This document shows, one piece after another, positions 40,417-49,625 of a stretch of 64,000 bases of DNA. The notes under the pieces were generated by a model. That model made no database searches. It was not told where the DNA came from and worked only from the letters and a program-made list of their open reading frames with translations. The position numbers were made by a program, and so were the translations under genes. Source of the stretch: Corallococcus sp. NCRR (GTDB lineage: Bacteria > Myxococcota > Myxococcia > Myxococcales > Myxococcaceae). Numbering within the stretch: position 1 is the stretch's first letter; the number at the start of each line of letters is the position of its first letter. The stretch lies in the NCBI RefSeq assembly GCF_026965535.1, contig NZ_CP114039.1, forward strand, positions 1 to 64,000. Direction: 5' to 3'.

Positions 40417-40863
40417 ATGAAGAAGACGCTCGTCATCGCCGGTACCGCCGTCGTCGCCGTCACCCTGCTCACCGGTTTCGGCTGGGGCCGCCATCACCGC
40501 GGCACGCCCGACCCGGAGCGCATCCACCAAATGGTCACCTGGAAGCTGGACGACAAGCTGGATGACCTCAACGCCACCGAGGCCCAGCGCTCCTCCATCC
40601 ACGCCGTGAAGGACCGCCTCCTCAACGAGGGCCAGTCCCTCATGGAGGGCCAGCAGGCCGCCCGCGCCGAGGCCGTCACCCAGCTGACGTCCGACACGCC
40701 CGACGCCGCGAAGCTCCACTCGCTGGTGGACGCGCGCATCGACGCCGCTCGCGCCTTCGCCCACAAGGCCGTGGACGCCGTGCTCGAGGTCCACCGCACG
40801 CTCACCCCCGCCCAGCGCCAGACGCTCGCCAGCGACTTCCGCGAGCACACCGGAGCGAAGTAG
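40417..40863 (+). CDS. Spy/CpxP-like periplasmic LTXXQ protein
   Basis: The 148-residue product has a signal peptide or anchor (KTLVIAGTAVVAVTLLTGF), a short GRHHRG segment and an all-helical body with LNATEAQR and LTPAQRQTL repeats, the LTXXQ hallmark. Spy/CpxP proteins are periplasmic chaperones or envelope-stress modulators, sometimes metal responsive; the His-rich N-terminal segment would fit metal binding. It is a single gene followed by a hairpin at 40867-40889. Confidence 0.75.
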   Translation: MKKTLVIAGTAVVAVTLLTGFGWGRHHRGTPDPERIHQMVTWKLDDKLDDLNATEAQRSSIHAVKDRLLNEGQSLMEGQQAARAEAVTQLTSDTPDAAKLHSLVDARIDAARAFAHKAVDAVLEVHRTLTPAQRQTLASDFREHTGAK

Positions 40864-40866
40864 ACC

Positions 40867-40889
40867 CACCCCGGGGCCCGCGCCGGGTG
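40867..40889 (+). terminator. Probable terminator after the Spy-like gene
   Basis: CACCC/GGGTG arms plus an inner GG/CC pairing form a bulged stem 3 nt after the stop. No T-run follows. Confidence 0.4.
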
Positions 40890-40965
40890 CGCTCGGCATG
40901 ACACATTCCGTGATTCACCCTGAACCCTCGTGCGCAGGGATGACGCGCGCGGTTATTGTCGGTCG

Positions 40966-41775
40966 GTGGATTACACCGATTACGCTCGACGCATCCGCTC
41001 CCACGCGGCCCTGGGGGAGCTCTCCGAATACGGCCTGGTACACGAAGGGGGGCGCGACTATCCCCTCTTCCGCCTCATCGTTCCGGGCGACCGCTGGCTC
41101 GTCATCACGTCCGGCTTCCATGGGGAGGAGCCCGCCGGCCCGCTGACGCTCGCGAAGCACCTGCCGGACATCGTCACGTACGCGAAGTCCAGGGGCGTGG
41201 GCCTGCGCGTCTACCCGTGCATCAACCCCTCCGGCTTCGAGGACGGCACCCGCTACAACCGCAGCGGCGAGAAGCCCAACAACGACTTCATGCGCTACGA
41301 AATCGCCCCCGGCGAGTGGCGCGGTGAGCTCGTGGGCGACCCGCCCATCCTCCGCTGGGCCCTGTACGACGGCGGCCCCAAGGAGACGCGCGCGGTGCGC
41401 ACGGACCTGGCGCGCTTCCCCGCCCCGGACGCGGCGCTCGACATCCACCAGGACAACTACCTGGGGGGCGTCGCGACGTACGCATACGTCTTCGGGGACA
41501 AGGCCGCCTACCACCCGCTGCAGGAGGCCGCCGCCGCGCACGCCACCGTGGTGAAGAGCCGCAAGGTGGATGACAACGCCTACGCCGACGAGCACGGCCT
41601 CATCGTCTTCCACGACGGCAGCGTCACCGACTGGTACATGCGCCAGGGCGTGCCCTACGCCGCCGCGCTGGAGACCACCACGCCCACGTCGCAGGACGCG
41701 TGCGACGCCGTGAACCTCATCTGGATCCGCGGCTTCATCGACCTGGCGGCGCGTGGAGAAGGTCCGACCCGATGA
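40966..41775 (+). CDS. M14-type zinc carboxypeptidase / deacylase-like protein
   Basis: The 269-residue product carries M14-like zinc motifs: GFHGEEPAG (HxxE near residue 51) and the distal His in DIHQDN near residue 159. NPSGFEDGTRYNRSGEKPNNDF matches the substrate-binding segment of the fold. No signal peptide is present, so it acts in the cytoplasm. The start is taken as the GTG at 40966, where homology begins. Its stop overlaps the ATG of the aldo/keto reductase gene (ATGA), so the two are co-translated. Succinylglutamate-desuccinylase-like activity is an alternative. Confidence 0.78.
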   Translation: MDYTDYARRIRSHAALGELSEYGLVHEGGRDYPLFRLIVPGDRWLVITSGFHGEEPAGPLTLAKHLPDIVTYAKSRGVGLRVYPCINPSGFEDGTRYNRSGEKPNNDFMRYEIAPGEWRGELVGDPPILRWALYDGGPKETRAVRTDLARFPAPDAALDIHQDNYLGGVATYAYVFGDKAAYHPLQEAAAAHATVVKSRKVDDNAYADEHGLIVFHDGSVTDWYMRQGVPYAAALETTTPTSQDACDAVNLIWIRGFIDLAARGEGPTR

Positions 41776-42653
41776 TTCAACGTCCCCTGGGGAAGAGCGG
41801 TCTCACGGTGTCCGCGCTCGGCTTCGGCGCGGGGCCCGTGGGCAGTGAAGCGCTGAGCGACGCCGACGCGGAGGCGCTCCTGCACGGCGTGCTGGACGCG
41901 GGCATCACGCTCATCGACACCGCGCCCAGCTATGGCGTGTCCGAGGAGCGCATCGGCCGGTTCCTCGGCTCGCGCCGCCGCGAGTTCGTGCTGTCCACCA
42001 AGTGCGGCTACGGCGTGCCCGGCGTGGAGGACTGGACGCCCGAGTGCATCACGCGCGGCGTGGAGCTGGCCCTCCAGCGGCTGCGCACGGACGTGCTGGA
42101 CGTGCTGCACTTCCACTCGTGTCCACCGGACGTGCTCCACCGCCCGGGGCTCATCGAGGCGCTCACCCGCGCGGTGGAGGCGGGCAAGGTCCGCGCCGCC
42201 GCCTATTCGGGCGACAACGCCGGACTGGACGCCGCGCTAGAGACGGGCGCGTTCGCCGTGGTGCAGACGTCCGTGAACCTCTTCGACCAGCGCTCGCTGG
42301 ACCATGGCGTGGCCAAGGCTCGCGAGCGCGGCGTGGGCGTCATCGCCAAGCGGCCCCTGGCCAACGCGCCGTGGCGCTTCCCGGGGCGCCCCTACGCGCA
42401 CGACGTGGGCGAGTACTGGGAGCGGATGCAGCGCATGGCCCTCCAGACGGACGGCCTGGACTGGCCGGAGCTGGCGCTGCGCTTCACCGCGTTCGCGCCC
42501 GGCGTGGCCACCTGCATCGTGGGCACCACGCGGCTGGACAACCTGCGCGCCAACGCACGCACCCTGGAGCAGGGCCCCTTCCCCGAGCCCACCATTCAGG
42601 CCATCCGCGACGCCTTCCGTCGCCATGACACCGGGTGGGATGGCGTCATCTGA
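41772..42653 (+). CDS. Aldo/keto reductase
   Basis: The 293-residue product is an AKR TIM-barrel protein: IDTAPSYGVSEERIG contains the catalytic Asp and Tyr, STKCGYG contains the Lys and VLHFHS the His position. NADPH-dependent carbonyl reduction is expected; the substrate is unknown. Sequence in the last third (RFTAFAPGVATCIVGTT) binds the cofactor. It overlaps the upstream peptidase gene by 4 bp, suggesting a two-gene operon. Confidence 0.88.
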   Translation: MIQRPLGKSGLTVSALGFGAGPVGSEALSDADAEALLHGVLDAGITLIDTAPSYGVSEERIGRFLGSRRREFVLSTKCGYGVPGVEDWTPECITRGVELALQRLRTDVLDVLHFHSCPPDVLHRPGLIEALTRAVEAGKVRAAAYSGDNAGLDAALETGAFAVVQTSVNLFDQRSLDHGVAKARERGVGVIAKRPLANAPWRFPGRPYAHDVGEYWERMQRMALQTDGLDWPELALRFTAFAPGVATCIVGTTRLDNLRANARTLEQGPFPEPTIQAIRDAFRRHDTGWDGVI

Positions 42654-42764
42654 CGCAGCCCGCCAGTCTGACGTTCCGTCCTCCAGCGAAGATTTCAGCG
42701 TCGGCAACTGCTCACTACCGACATTTGCCTCGTCCATCCGGGTCGGGTGCTAGGCCTGGGGGCC

Positions 42765-43064
42765 ATGGCAACCATCCGGTCCATGAACGTGATGCCAGAG
42801 TCTGAGAAGGATGGAGAGATGGTGGAGTTGCACCCCACCTCGTTGGATTTGAATCAGGTCGAGCCCACCCCGCAGGTGGCCAACTGGCTGCGCATGCGCG
42901 CGAGCCAGTGGCTCACCACGGCGCAGAGGGACTTCAACACGGCCCTCTTCGCGCGGGATGGTTCGGAGGAGTCGTTCGACCGCTACGCCGAAGCACGGTC
43001 CGAGCTGGACTCCGCGGAGGCCTGGGCCCTGCGCGTCGCCGAGTTCGTGGCGCACGTGCGGTAG
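42765..43064 (+). CDS. Small hypothetical protein
   Basis: The frame encodes about 99 residues, acidic and helical, with an amphipathic segment (ANWLRMRASQWLTTAQRDF). I recognise no family. Start choice is uncertain: the ATG at 42765 follows a G-rich stretch, 42747 and 42783 are also possible. No signal peptide or membrane segment. Codon usage looks native. It stands alone between the aldo/keto reductase and the oxidoreductase operon. Confidence 0.55.
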   Translation: MATIRSMNVMPESEKDGEMVELHPTSLDLNQVEPTPQVANWLRMRASQWLTTAQRDFNTALFARDGSEESFDRYAEARSELDSAEAWALRVAEFVAHVR

Positions 43065-43160
43065 GCGCGGTGTTGATGGGAGGCGGACGTTCGGTGTCCA
43101 CCTCCGACGGAGCGCCTGAGCGGGGCTGCTAGCCTCCCCTCCCCCCGGAGGAGCCCGCGG

Positions 43161-43628
43161 ATGGCCTTCACGCTGAACGTCAACGGAGCATCCCACGTCA
43201 TCGACGAGGAGGAGGACATTCCCCTTCTCTACGTGCTGCGCGACACGCTGCGGCTCAACGGCGCGAAGTACGGCTGCGGCGTGGGCCAGTGCGGCGCGTG
43301 CACCGTGCTGCGTGATGGGGTGCCGGTGCGCTCATGTGTCGTGCCCGCCGTGTCGCTTCAAGGACGCGAGGTCACCACGCTGGAGGGCCTGCGCGCTCCG
43401 GATGGCACCCTGCACGCGCTCCAGCGCGCGTTCCTCGCGGAGCAGGCCGGACAGTGCGCGTACTGCATCCCGGGGATGATCCTCTCCGCGGCGGGACTCC
43501 TGCGCCGGAAGCCCTCTCCCACCGAGGCGGACATCCGCACCGCGCTGGATGCGAACCTGTGCCGGTGTGGCTCGCACAACCGCATCGTGCGCGCCATCCA
43601 GCGCGCGGCGGCGGAGTTGGCGGGATGA
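43161..43628 (+). CDS. (2Fe-2S)-binding subunit of a molybdenum hydroxylase (IorA type)
   Basis: The 155-residue product matches the small iron-sulfur subunit of the xanthine oxidase family. The plant-type cluster ligands are CGVGQCGAC plus a later Cys near residue 59; the second cluster ligands are CAYC near 98 and CRCG near 133. It passes electrons from the molybdenum subunit to an acceptor. The ATG at 43161 follows GGAGGAG. Its TGA overlaps the ATG of the large subunit (ATGA). Confidence 0.93.
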   Translation: MAFTLNVNGASHVIDEEEDIPLLYVLRDTLRLNGAKYGCGVGQCGACTVLRDGVPVRSCVVPAVSLQGREVTTLEGLRAPDGTLHALQRAFLAEQAGQCAYCIPGMILSAAGLLRRKPSPTEADIRTALDANLCRCGSHNRIVRAIQRAAAELAG

Positions 43629-45832
43629 GCGCTCCGGTCTCCCGTCGCTCGGTGTTGAAGGGCTCGCTGGTGCTGGCCTTCGCGCTCGCGGGGCCGGACG
43701 TCACGTGGGCCGCGCCCGGGCAGAAGAACGGCCTGCCCCAGGACCTGGCGCGCACGCCCGCGCTGGATGCGTGGATCCGCATCGGCGAGGACGGCGTCGT
43801 CACGCTCATGACGGGCAAGGTGGAGCTGGGCCAGGGCATCCTCACCGCGCTGGGGCAGTTGTGCGCGGAGGAACTGGACGTCGAACCGTCGCGGCTGCGC
43901 GTCGTGTCCGGTGACACGCGCGTCTGTCCTCCGGAAGGTCCCACGGCCGGGAGCATGTCCATTCCCAATGGCGGCGCGGCGGTGCGGCAGGCCTCCGCGG
44001 AGGTGCGCGCGCTGCTGGTGGACATGGCCGCGAAGAAGCTGCGCGTCCCGGCGGCGCGGCTCACCGTCCGGGACGGCACGCTGCGGGACACGGGCGGGCG
44101 CGCGCGCATCACCTACTGGGAGCTCGTGGGAGGAAAGCGTCTTCAGCGCGAGGCCACCGGAACCGTCGCGCCCAAGCCCGCCGCCCAACGCAAGCAGGTG
44201 GGCCGGTCTCTTCCCCGGATGGACCTGCCCGCGAAGGTGGTGGGCGAAGCGCGCTTCGTCCAGGACCTGAGAGCCGACTCGCTGGTGCACGGCCGCGTGG
44301 TGCGCGCGCCCACGCCGGGTGCGTCACTGGTATCGGTGGACTCCGCGCCGGTGGCCGCGATGCCCGGTGTGCTCAAGGTGGTGCGGGACGGAAGCTTCCT
44401 GGGCGTCATCGCCTCGCGTGAATGGCAGGCGGTGAAGGCCGCCACCGCGCTGGCCGCCGCGGCGCGCTGGAAGGACGGCGCGCCGCTTCCCGAGGATCCG
44501 CATGCGTGGTTGCTGGCGCAGCCTACGCAGGACACGGTCATCCACTCCGTGGAGCGCCCCACCGACGTCGCGCCCGCGCGCACGCTGGAGGCCACCTACC
44601 GCCGGCCGTACCAGATGCATGGGTCCATCGGTCCGTCCTGCGCGGTGGCGGAGTGGGACGGTTCCACGATGACCGTGCACACCCACAGCCAGAGCGTCTT
44701 CGAGACGGGCGAGGCCGTGGCCAGGCTGCTGGGATTGACGAAGGAGCAGGTGCACTGCCGGCACCAGGAGGGCTCCGGCTGCTACGGGCACAACGGCGCG
44801 GACGACGTGGCGGCGGATGCGGCGCTGCTGGCCCGCGCCCTGCCCGGCCGCGCGGTGCGCGTGCAGTGGTCGCGCGAGGACGAACACACGAACGAGCCCT
44901 ACGGCTCCGCCATGGTGACGCGGGTGCGCGCGGGCGTGGACGCGAATGGGGACGTGCTCGATTGGGATTACGCCTTGTGGTCCACGTCGCACGGGACGCG
45001 GCCCGGGGGGCAGCCCGGAAACCTGCTCGCGGGCCGGTCCCTGGCGAAGCCCTTCGCCCAGCCCACGCCGAGGAACGGCGGGCCGCCCAACTACTCCGCC
45101 GACCGCAACGCCATCCCGCTGTATGCCTTTCCGGGGCAGGCCGTGACGACGCACTTCGTGACGGCGATGCCCGTGCGCGTGTCGTCCATGCGCGGCCTGG
45201 GCGCCTACGCGAACGTCTTCACCATCGAGTCGTTCATGGATGAGCTGGCGCACGCCGCGAAGGTGGACCCCGCGGCCTTCCGGCTCCGGCAGCTTCGCGA
45301 TGACCGGGCAAAGGCAGTCATCGTCCGCGCGACGGAGCGGTTCGGCTGGGAGCGCTTCCAGCGCAGGCCGCACCACGGACGCGGGCTCGCCTTCGCCCGG
45401 TACAAGAACCTGGCCGCGTACTGCGCGGTGTGCATGGAGGTCTTCGTGCCTCCGGACACGCTGGTGCCGCGCGTGGTGCGCGCCGTCCTCGCCGCCGACG
45501 CGGGCGAGGTGGTCAACCCGGATGGGCTCGCCAACCAGTTGGAGGGCGGGCTCATCCAGTCCCTGAGCTGGAGCCTGAAGGAGGCCGTGCGCTTCGACTC
45601 GCGGCGCATTTTGTCTCGCGACTGGGAGGGCTATCCCATCCTCACCTTCTCCGAAGCGCCGACCGTGGACGTGCAGCTCATCGACCGGCCGGAGGAGCCG
45701 TTCCTCGGCGCGGGGGAAGCGAGCCAGGGCCCCTTGGCGGCGGCGCTCGCCAACGCCGTGTTCGACGCCACGGGCCTGCGCGCGCGGGACCTGCCCATCA
45801 CCGCGGAGCGGCTGAAGGCCCTGCGCGGTTAG
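43625..45832 (+). CDS. Molybdopterin-binding subunit, isoquinoline 1-oxidoreductase (IorB) type
   Basis: The 735-residue product begins with a Tat-like signal (SRRSVLKGSLVLAFALAG) and has the aldehyde oxidase/xanthine dehydrogenase large-subunit fold. KVELGQGILTALGQL near residue 60 and the catalytic Glu in GAGEASQGP near residue 700 are present. Members hydroxylate aldehydes or N-heterocycles, and this two-subunit form usually donates electrons to a cytochrome c. A cytochrome c-type lipoprotein gene lies next to it, convergent, with a 4-bp stop overlap. No separate FAD subunit is encoded, as expected for the Ior type. Confidence 0.92.
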   Translation: MSAPVSRRSVLKGSLVLAFALAGPDVTWAAPGQKNGLPQDLARTPALDAWIRIGEDGVVTLMTGKVELGQGILTALGQLCAEELDVEPSRLRVVSGDTRVCPPEGPTAGSMSIPNGGAAVRQASAEVRALLVDMAAKKLRVPAARLTVRDGTLRDTGGRARITYWELVGGKRLQREATGTVAPKPAAQRKQVGRSLPRMDLPAKVVGEARFVQDLRADSLVHGRVVRAPTPGASLVSVDSAPVAAMPGVLKVVRDGSFLGVIASREWQAVKAATALAAAARWKDGAPLPEDPHAWLLAQPTQDTVIHSVERPTDVAPARTLEATYRRPYQMHGSIGPSCAVAEWDGSTMTVHTHSQSVFETGEAVARLLGLTKEQVHCRHQEGSGCYGHNGADDVAADAALLARALPGRAVRVQWSREDEHTNEPYGSAMVTRVRAGVDANGDVLDWDYALWSTSHGTRPGGQPGNLLAGRSLAKPFAQPTPRNGGPPNYSADRNAIPLYAFPGQAVTTHFVTAMPVRVSSMRGLGAYANVFTIESFMDELAHAAKVDPAAFRLRQLRDDRAKAVIVRATERFGWERFQRRPHHGRGLAFARYKNLAAYCAVCMEVFVPPDTLVPRVVRAVLAADAGEVVNPDGLANQLEGGLIQSLSWSLKEAVRFDSRRILSRDWEGYPILTFSEAPTVDVQLIDRPEEPFLGAGEASQGPLAAALANAVFDATGLRARDLPITAERLKALRG

Positions 45833-46473
45833 GGCTTCGGGCAGTGGGCGCCGGTGTCCACCCAGGCCTGGATGAGCGCGCCGAACTCCGCCTGCGTCCC
45901 CGGAACCGGCTCGCGTCCGGGGCCCGGGTTCCAGCCCCAGCCCACGAGCACGTCCTCCGCCATGTGGTGCTGGATGGCCGCCAGGTCCTTGCCACCGTTG
46001 CGCTTCGGGTCCTTGAGCTGCTCGCAGATTTCGCCCAGCGAGCGGCCGATCCACGCCATCTCCACGGGGGCCAGGGCCCACTTGGGATTGCCCGGGATGC
46101 TGGCCACCGTGGCGCCCACCGTGGGCGTGTTCGCCGCCTGATGACAGGCCGTGCAGGGCAACCCGGGCACGCCGTGGCCCTCCTCGCCGCCCACCACCGC
46201 CGGGACATGCGCTTGCTGAGACATGCCCTGCCGGGGCCTGCCGTCCGGCGGGTGGCAATTCGTGCAGCGCGGATGGGCAATCACCCGCCCCGCCTCCACG
46301 AAGAGCGCCACGGAGCGCGCCTGCGTGTCCTCGATGCGCGCGAAGGACGCCACGGGGCGCAGTGCATTCGGAGCAACAGGCGCTTCGGACTCAGGCGTCC
46401 GCGTCGCGCTCCGGCAGCCCGTGAGCGCGGCGACGGCACACGACAGCAGGAGGACGGCGCGGTGGCTTCGCAT
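45829..46473 (-). CDS. Cytochrome c-type lipoprotein with two CxxCH motifs
   Basis: The 214-residue product has a lipoprotein signal (AALTGC) and two haem-binding motifs, CTNCH near residue 69 and CTACH near residue 107. The region with HHMAEDVLVGWGWNPGPGR is shared with cytochromes of isoquinoline-oxidoreductase neighbourhoods as far as I can judge. It could accept electrons from the adjacent Ior-type enzyme in the periplasm, although it is on the opposite strand. The start may be 46473 or 46491; 46473 gives a compact signal peptide. Its stop shares the bases TTAG with the convergent enzyme gene. Confidence 0.8.
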   Translation of the reverse strand: MRSHRAVLLLSCAVAALTGCRSATRTPESEAPVAPNALRPVASFARIEDTQARSVALFVEAGRVIAHPRCTNCHPPDGRPRQGMSQQAHVPAVVGGEEGHGVPGLPCTACHQAANTPTVGATVASIPGNPKWALAPVEMAWIGRSLGEICEQLKDPKRNGGKDLAAIQHHMAEDVLVGWGWNPGPGREPVPGTQAEFGALIQAWVDTGAHCPKP

Positions 46474-46545
46474 CACGCGGGAGCGTGACATGGGACGACA
46501 GGGGCCAGCCATTCCGGCCCTCGTCGAGTGTCCACCTTGCGGCCC

Positions 46546-47739
46546 TCAGCGCCCCACGCCCATGCGCGTCCACAGGTCCAACAGCGTGCGCAACACGGAC
46601 GCGTCAGGCACGTCCGCCGCGGGTGGCACGTCCACGCGGATGCCGTGCGCCGCCAGCCGCGTGAAGGGGTTGTTCGCGTCCGTCGTCTTCAGCGGCACGG
46701 ACGGATCCGCCGGCCGGAAGCCGAACGCCAGCGCCCGGGCCTGCACCTCCGGGCTGCGCAGGAAGGCCACCCACTCCAGCGCCGCCTCGCGCTGCTCGGG
46801 CGTCACCCAGTCCGCCTGGAGCACCGCCGCCGGATGGTCGCTCCACAGCGTCACCGGAGGATAGTCCACCCGCAGCGGCCCCCACCGGCCCTGCGCGTGG
46901 TCCAACTGCGCGATGGCCAGGCTCTCGTACACCAGCGCCAGGTCGTAGCGGGACGGCCCGTAGCGCACCAGGTCCGTCATGAACGTGCCCGTGGACGGCT
47001 CGAAGCGCGTCACGCCCCGCTCCAGTCCCTGCAGCCACGCCTGATAGCCGGGGTCCAACAGGTCCCCTTCCTTCACGCCCTCGCGCCGGCCCAGGTACTC
47101 CAACGTCGCGGACAGGAGCGCCTGCAGGCCGGAGTTGGACTTCCGGGGGTCCGTGTGGCCCAGCTTCACGAAGCCCCACTCCGGCGGGCCGCCCACCGCG
47201 GGCCAGCCCCGGTCGCTCGCCACCGCGCGCTGGAGCGTCTTCCACGACAGGGCCGCGCCCCCGCCCGCCTTGCGCAACACCTCCATCCGGTCCTGCCAGC
47301 CCACGAAGACGAGCGGCGTGATCACCAGCGGCTGCGGCGCGGCGTCGCCCTGCGTGGCGAACAGCGGCCCGTGCGAGTCATCCGTCGCCCAATCCGCCGC
47401 GAGCATGCGCAACTGCGCGCTGTCCGCCGGGCTCCACACCGTGGGCTTCTCCCGCCCTTCCAGGATGGCCTGCGCCGCCTCCAGCGACCCCAGCCCCACC
47501 AGCGTCACCCGCACCCGCGGATGCGTCCGCTCGAACTCCGCGAGCGCCGCCTCCACCCACGCGCGCTTCTCCGTGCTGTAGAGGAACGTGATGTCCGTCA
47601 CCCGCCGCCGCGACGGCAGGACGGTGGACTCCGGCTCCGGCAGCCCCTGGCGAGGCTCCGCCACCGGGGCCGCCAGCAGGTAGAACACCCCCAGCAGGGC
47701 GGCCAGCAGGCCAATGAGGAGGAGGACCCGGGGCTTCAT
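46546..47739 (-). CDS. Extracellular solute-binding protein (ABC-type fold)
   Basis: The 397-residue product has an N-terminal membrane anchor or signal (LLLIGLLAALLGVFYLLA) and a type II periplasmic binding fold: ITFLYSTEKRAWVEAALAEF, then VWSPADSAQLRML and a hinge-like segment. It resembles substrate-binding proteins found beside VWA-domain proteins more than classical sugar binders. No permease or ATPase gene is adjacent, so transport is uncertain. The ATG at 47739 has GGGGGAG directly upstream. Confidence 0.75.
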   Translation of the reverse strand: MKPRVLLLIGLLAALLGVFYLLAAPVAEPRQGLPEPESTVLPSRRRVTDITFLYSTEKRAWVEAALAEFERTHPRVRVTLVGLGSLEAAQAILEGREKPTVWSPADSAQLRMLAADWATDDSHGPLFATQGDAAPQPLVITPLVFVGWQDRMEVLRKAGGGAALSWKTLQRAVASDRGWPAVGGPPEWGFVKLGHTDPRKSNSGLQALLSATLEYLGRREGVKEGDLLDPGYQAWLQGLERGVTRFEPSTGTFMTDLVRYGPSRYDLALVYESLAIAQLDHAQGRWGPLRVDYPPVTLWSDHPAAVLQADWVTPEQREAALEWVAFLRSPEVQARALAFGFRPADPSVPLKTTDANNPFTRLAAHGIRVDVPPAADVPDASVLRTLLDLWTRMGVGR

Positions 47740-47789
47740 GCTCCCCCTCGTACCCCGGGTCGCGGTCCCGGAAAGCCCCCTGGTGCTTT

Positions 47790-47806
47790 TGTCACAACCC
47801 TGTCAC
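47790..47806. promoter_or_regulatory. Direct repeat TGTCAC-N5-TGTCAC in a divergent promoter region
   Basis: Two identical hexamers are spaced 11 bp apart, one helical turn, between the divergent solute-binding and lipoprotein genes. This is a typical layout for an activator site; no regulator can be named. Confidence 0.3.
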
Positions 47807-47881
47807 TCACGGCCTCTCCCCCGCCCGCTCCCCGTCCAGGGACCCACCCGTCAGTTTGTTTGTCCTCATAGGACTGGCAGA

Positions 47882-48727
47882 ATGGGCCGGATGATGACAC
47901 TGGCACGAAGCATCGCGCTCCTGGGACTGGGAGCGGTGTTCGGGGGCTGCGCGGCGAAGCAGGCCCCGCCCATCCAGCACTACGCGCTGGGCATGTCGCG
48001 GGCGGAGTATCGGGATTACACGGGGGCGAAAGCGAGCCCCTGCGACGCGGAGCCGCGCTGGTTCCAGGACGAGCTGACCGCGGTGAACGGCCTGATGGCC
48101 CGCTTCGTCAAGGAGACGGACCAGGCCCTGGACCCGAAGGCGCTGGAGCACGCGAAGCACCTGGGGCTGCTGGAGGAGGGCCTGCGCACGCTGCCTCCGG
48201 TGCTCAAGGTGCACGAGAACAACCTCCGGGCGCTGAAGGCCTGCGGCTTCCGGAGCACGGGCGCGTTCCCCGAGCTGGCCCGGCGCGGCGACGAACTGCT
48301 GACGGAGACGCGGGAGCGGATGGCGCTGGGGCCCAGGATTCAAGCGGCGGCAGCGCTGCGCGAGGCGCAGAAGCAGTGGCACGAGCAGGGCCCGGAGCGC
48401 GAGGCCAAGGCGCGCGACACGTGGTGCCCGAAGCCCGCCAAGGTGGGCCAGCCGGACCTCTACTTCGCGCGGCAGTCGCCGGAAGGCGGGCGCACCGAAT
48501 ACTTCTTCTGCGACGGCCACGTCGTGGAGAAGTCCGCCGACGCGGAGCCCACGCTGCTGAGCCCCGAGGGACTGTCGAAGTGGGAGCGCCGCCGGGTGCA
48601 GGCGAAGAAGTACCTGGACGCGGCGCAGTCCTATCCCCCGGAGGAGGTGGACCGTCAGCCCACGGCCGCCACCCTCCAGAAGGCCGCCGCGTCCGGCGGT
48701 GGCAGCGCGGCGGGAAGCGCCCCGTAG
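47882..48727 (+). CDS. Lipoprotein of unknown function
   Basis: The product has about 281 residues and a lipobox (AVFGGC, Cys23), followed by helical sequence rich in Ala/Glu/Arg and a Gly/Ser/Ala-rich C-terminus. No known domain is recognised. Four Cys residues remain in the mature part (near 59, 120, 179 and 212), so disulfides are possible. Start choice lies between 47882 and the ATGs at 47891/47894. It is probably monocistronic, with a shared hairpin downstream. Confidence 0.65.
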   Translation: MGRMMTLARSIALLGLGAVFGGCAAKQAPPIQHYALGMSRAEYRDYTGAKASPCDAEPRWFQDELTAVNGLMARFVKETDQALDPKALEHAKHLGLLEEGLRTLPPVLKVHENNLRALKACGFRSTGAFPELARRGDELLTETRERMALGPRIQAAAALREAQKQWHEQGPEREAKARDTWCPKPAKVGQPDLYFARQSPEGGRTEYFFCDGHVVEKSADAEPTLLSPEGLSKWERRRVQAKKYLDAAQSYPPEEVDRQPTAATLQKAAASGGGSAAGSAP

Positions 48728-48731
48728 ACCA

Positions 48732-48764
48732 GGGCGTGGCGCGCGGGCCTCCGCCGTCACGCCC
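48732..48764. terminator. Hairpin between convergent lipoprotein and WGR genes
   Basis: GGGCGTG and CACGCCC form a 7-bp stem extended by a mismatch and CG/CG. It overlaps the last codons of the WGR gene and could terminate both transcripts. Confidence 0.45.
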
Positions 48765-49614
48765 CCAGCCGGGCGAGCCGCTTGGACAGGTGCGCGTCGC
48801 CGCCCGCGTCCACGCCGCCCACGAAGGCGGCCAGGGACTGGCCCACGCCGGACAGGTGGGCCTCCATGTGCGGCTTGAGCGCGGTCCAGCGCTTCGTCCA
48901 GGCGTCCTCGGAGCCGTCGCGCAGGTCGGGGCGCTCGGAGAGGAGCGCCGTCACGCGCAGCGCCAGCTCCGGGTCGTTGAGCGTCCGCGCGGCGGCCACG
49001 CCCGGCGGCACCGAGCCCGCGGGCGCGGCCTTCCACATCTCCGCCGCGCGCTGGAAGGCCGCCACGTCCACCTGGGACAGGAGCCCCAACGCGTGGCGCA
49101 GCGGCAGCCGTCCTTCCGCCTTGGGGCCCACCACGTGCGCCATCAGCGCGGCGAAGGGCGCGGCCAGGGCCGGGTGCGCCGCGGGGTCCACGCCGCCCAG
49201 GGCGCGCAGCGCGTGGCGGGCCTTGCGAGACAGCCGCGTCACCTTCCAGCTGGGCCCCTTGAGCTTCGACTGGAGCAGCGCCAGCGCGGACGCGGCGGCG
49301 CTCACCGCCTCGGGGCCGGGCGTGGCGGGGGCCACGCGGCGCGGCAGCACGAGCGCGGGAGGCGGCGGGGCGGCGGCCTTCGGGGGCGGCGCGGGCGGGG
49401 CCTCGCCGCTGCTCACCTCGGCGTAGCCCTCGCGGACCTTCTCCGCGACCTTCTTGTTGTACTCACGCAGGGCGGCTTCCTCGTCCGGGAAGGCCTTCTC
49501 CTTGCGCTGCCCCGCGGTGCCGATGCGGCCGTAGGTGACAATGAAGGTGGCGCCCTGGAGCTCTGGCATCCAGAACTTGGAGCTGTTGCCGTCGACGAAT
49601 TCGAACCTGCGCAT
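48757..49614 (-). CDS. WGR-domain protein
   Basis: The 285-residue product has an N-terminal WGR-type domain (residues about 1-65; KFWMPELQGATFIVTYGRIGTAGQ), where the usual Trp-Gly-Arg reads YGR. A Pro/Ala linker and an all-helical Ala/Leu-rich C-terminal domain of about 180 residues follow. WGR domains occur in PARPs and in bacterial proteins of unknown role, often with nucleic-acid links. It starts 11 bp after the epimerase-like gene stop, so the two are likely one operon. Confidence 0.8.
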   Translation of the reverse strand: MRRFEFVDGNSSKFWMPELQGATFIVTYGRIGTAGQRKEKAFPDEEAALREYNKKVAEKVREGYAEVSSGEAPPAPPPKAAAPPPPALVLPRRVAPATPGPEAVSAAASALALLQSKLKGPSWKVTRLSRKARHALRALGGVDPAAHPALAAPFAALMAHVVGPKAEGRLPLRHALGLLSQVDVAAFQRAAEMWKAAPAGSVPPGVAAARTLNDPELALRVTALLSERPDLRDGSEDAWTKRWTALKPHMEAHLSGVGQSLAAFVGGVDAGGDAHLSKRLARLGA

Positions 49615-49625
49615 GGACGCGGAGG

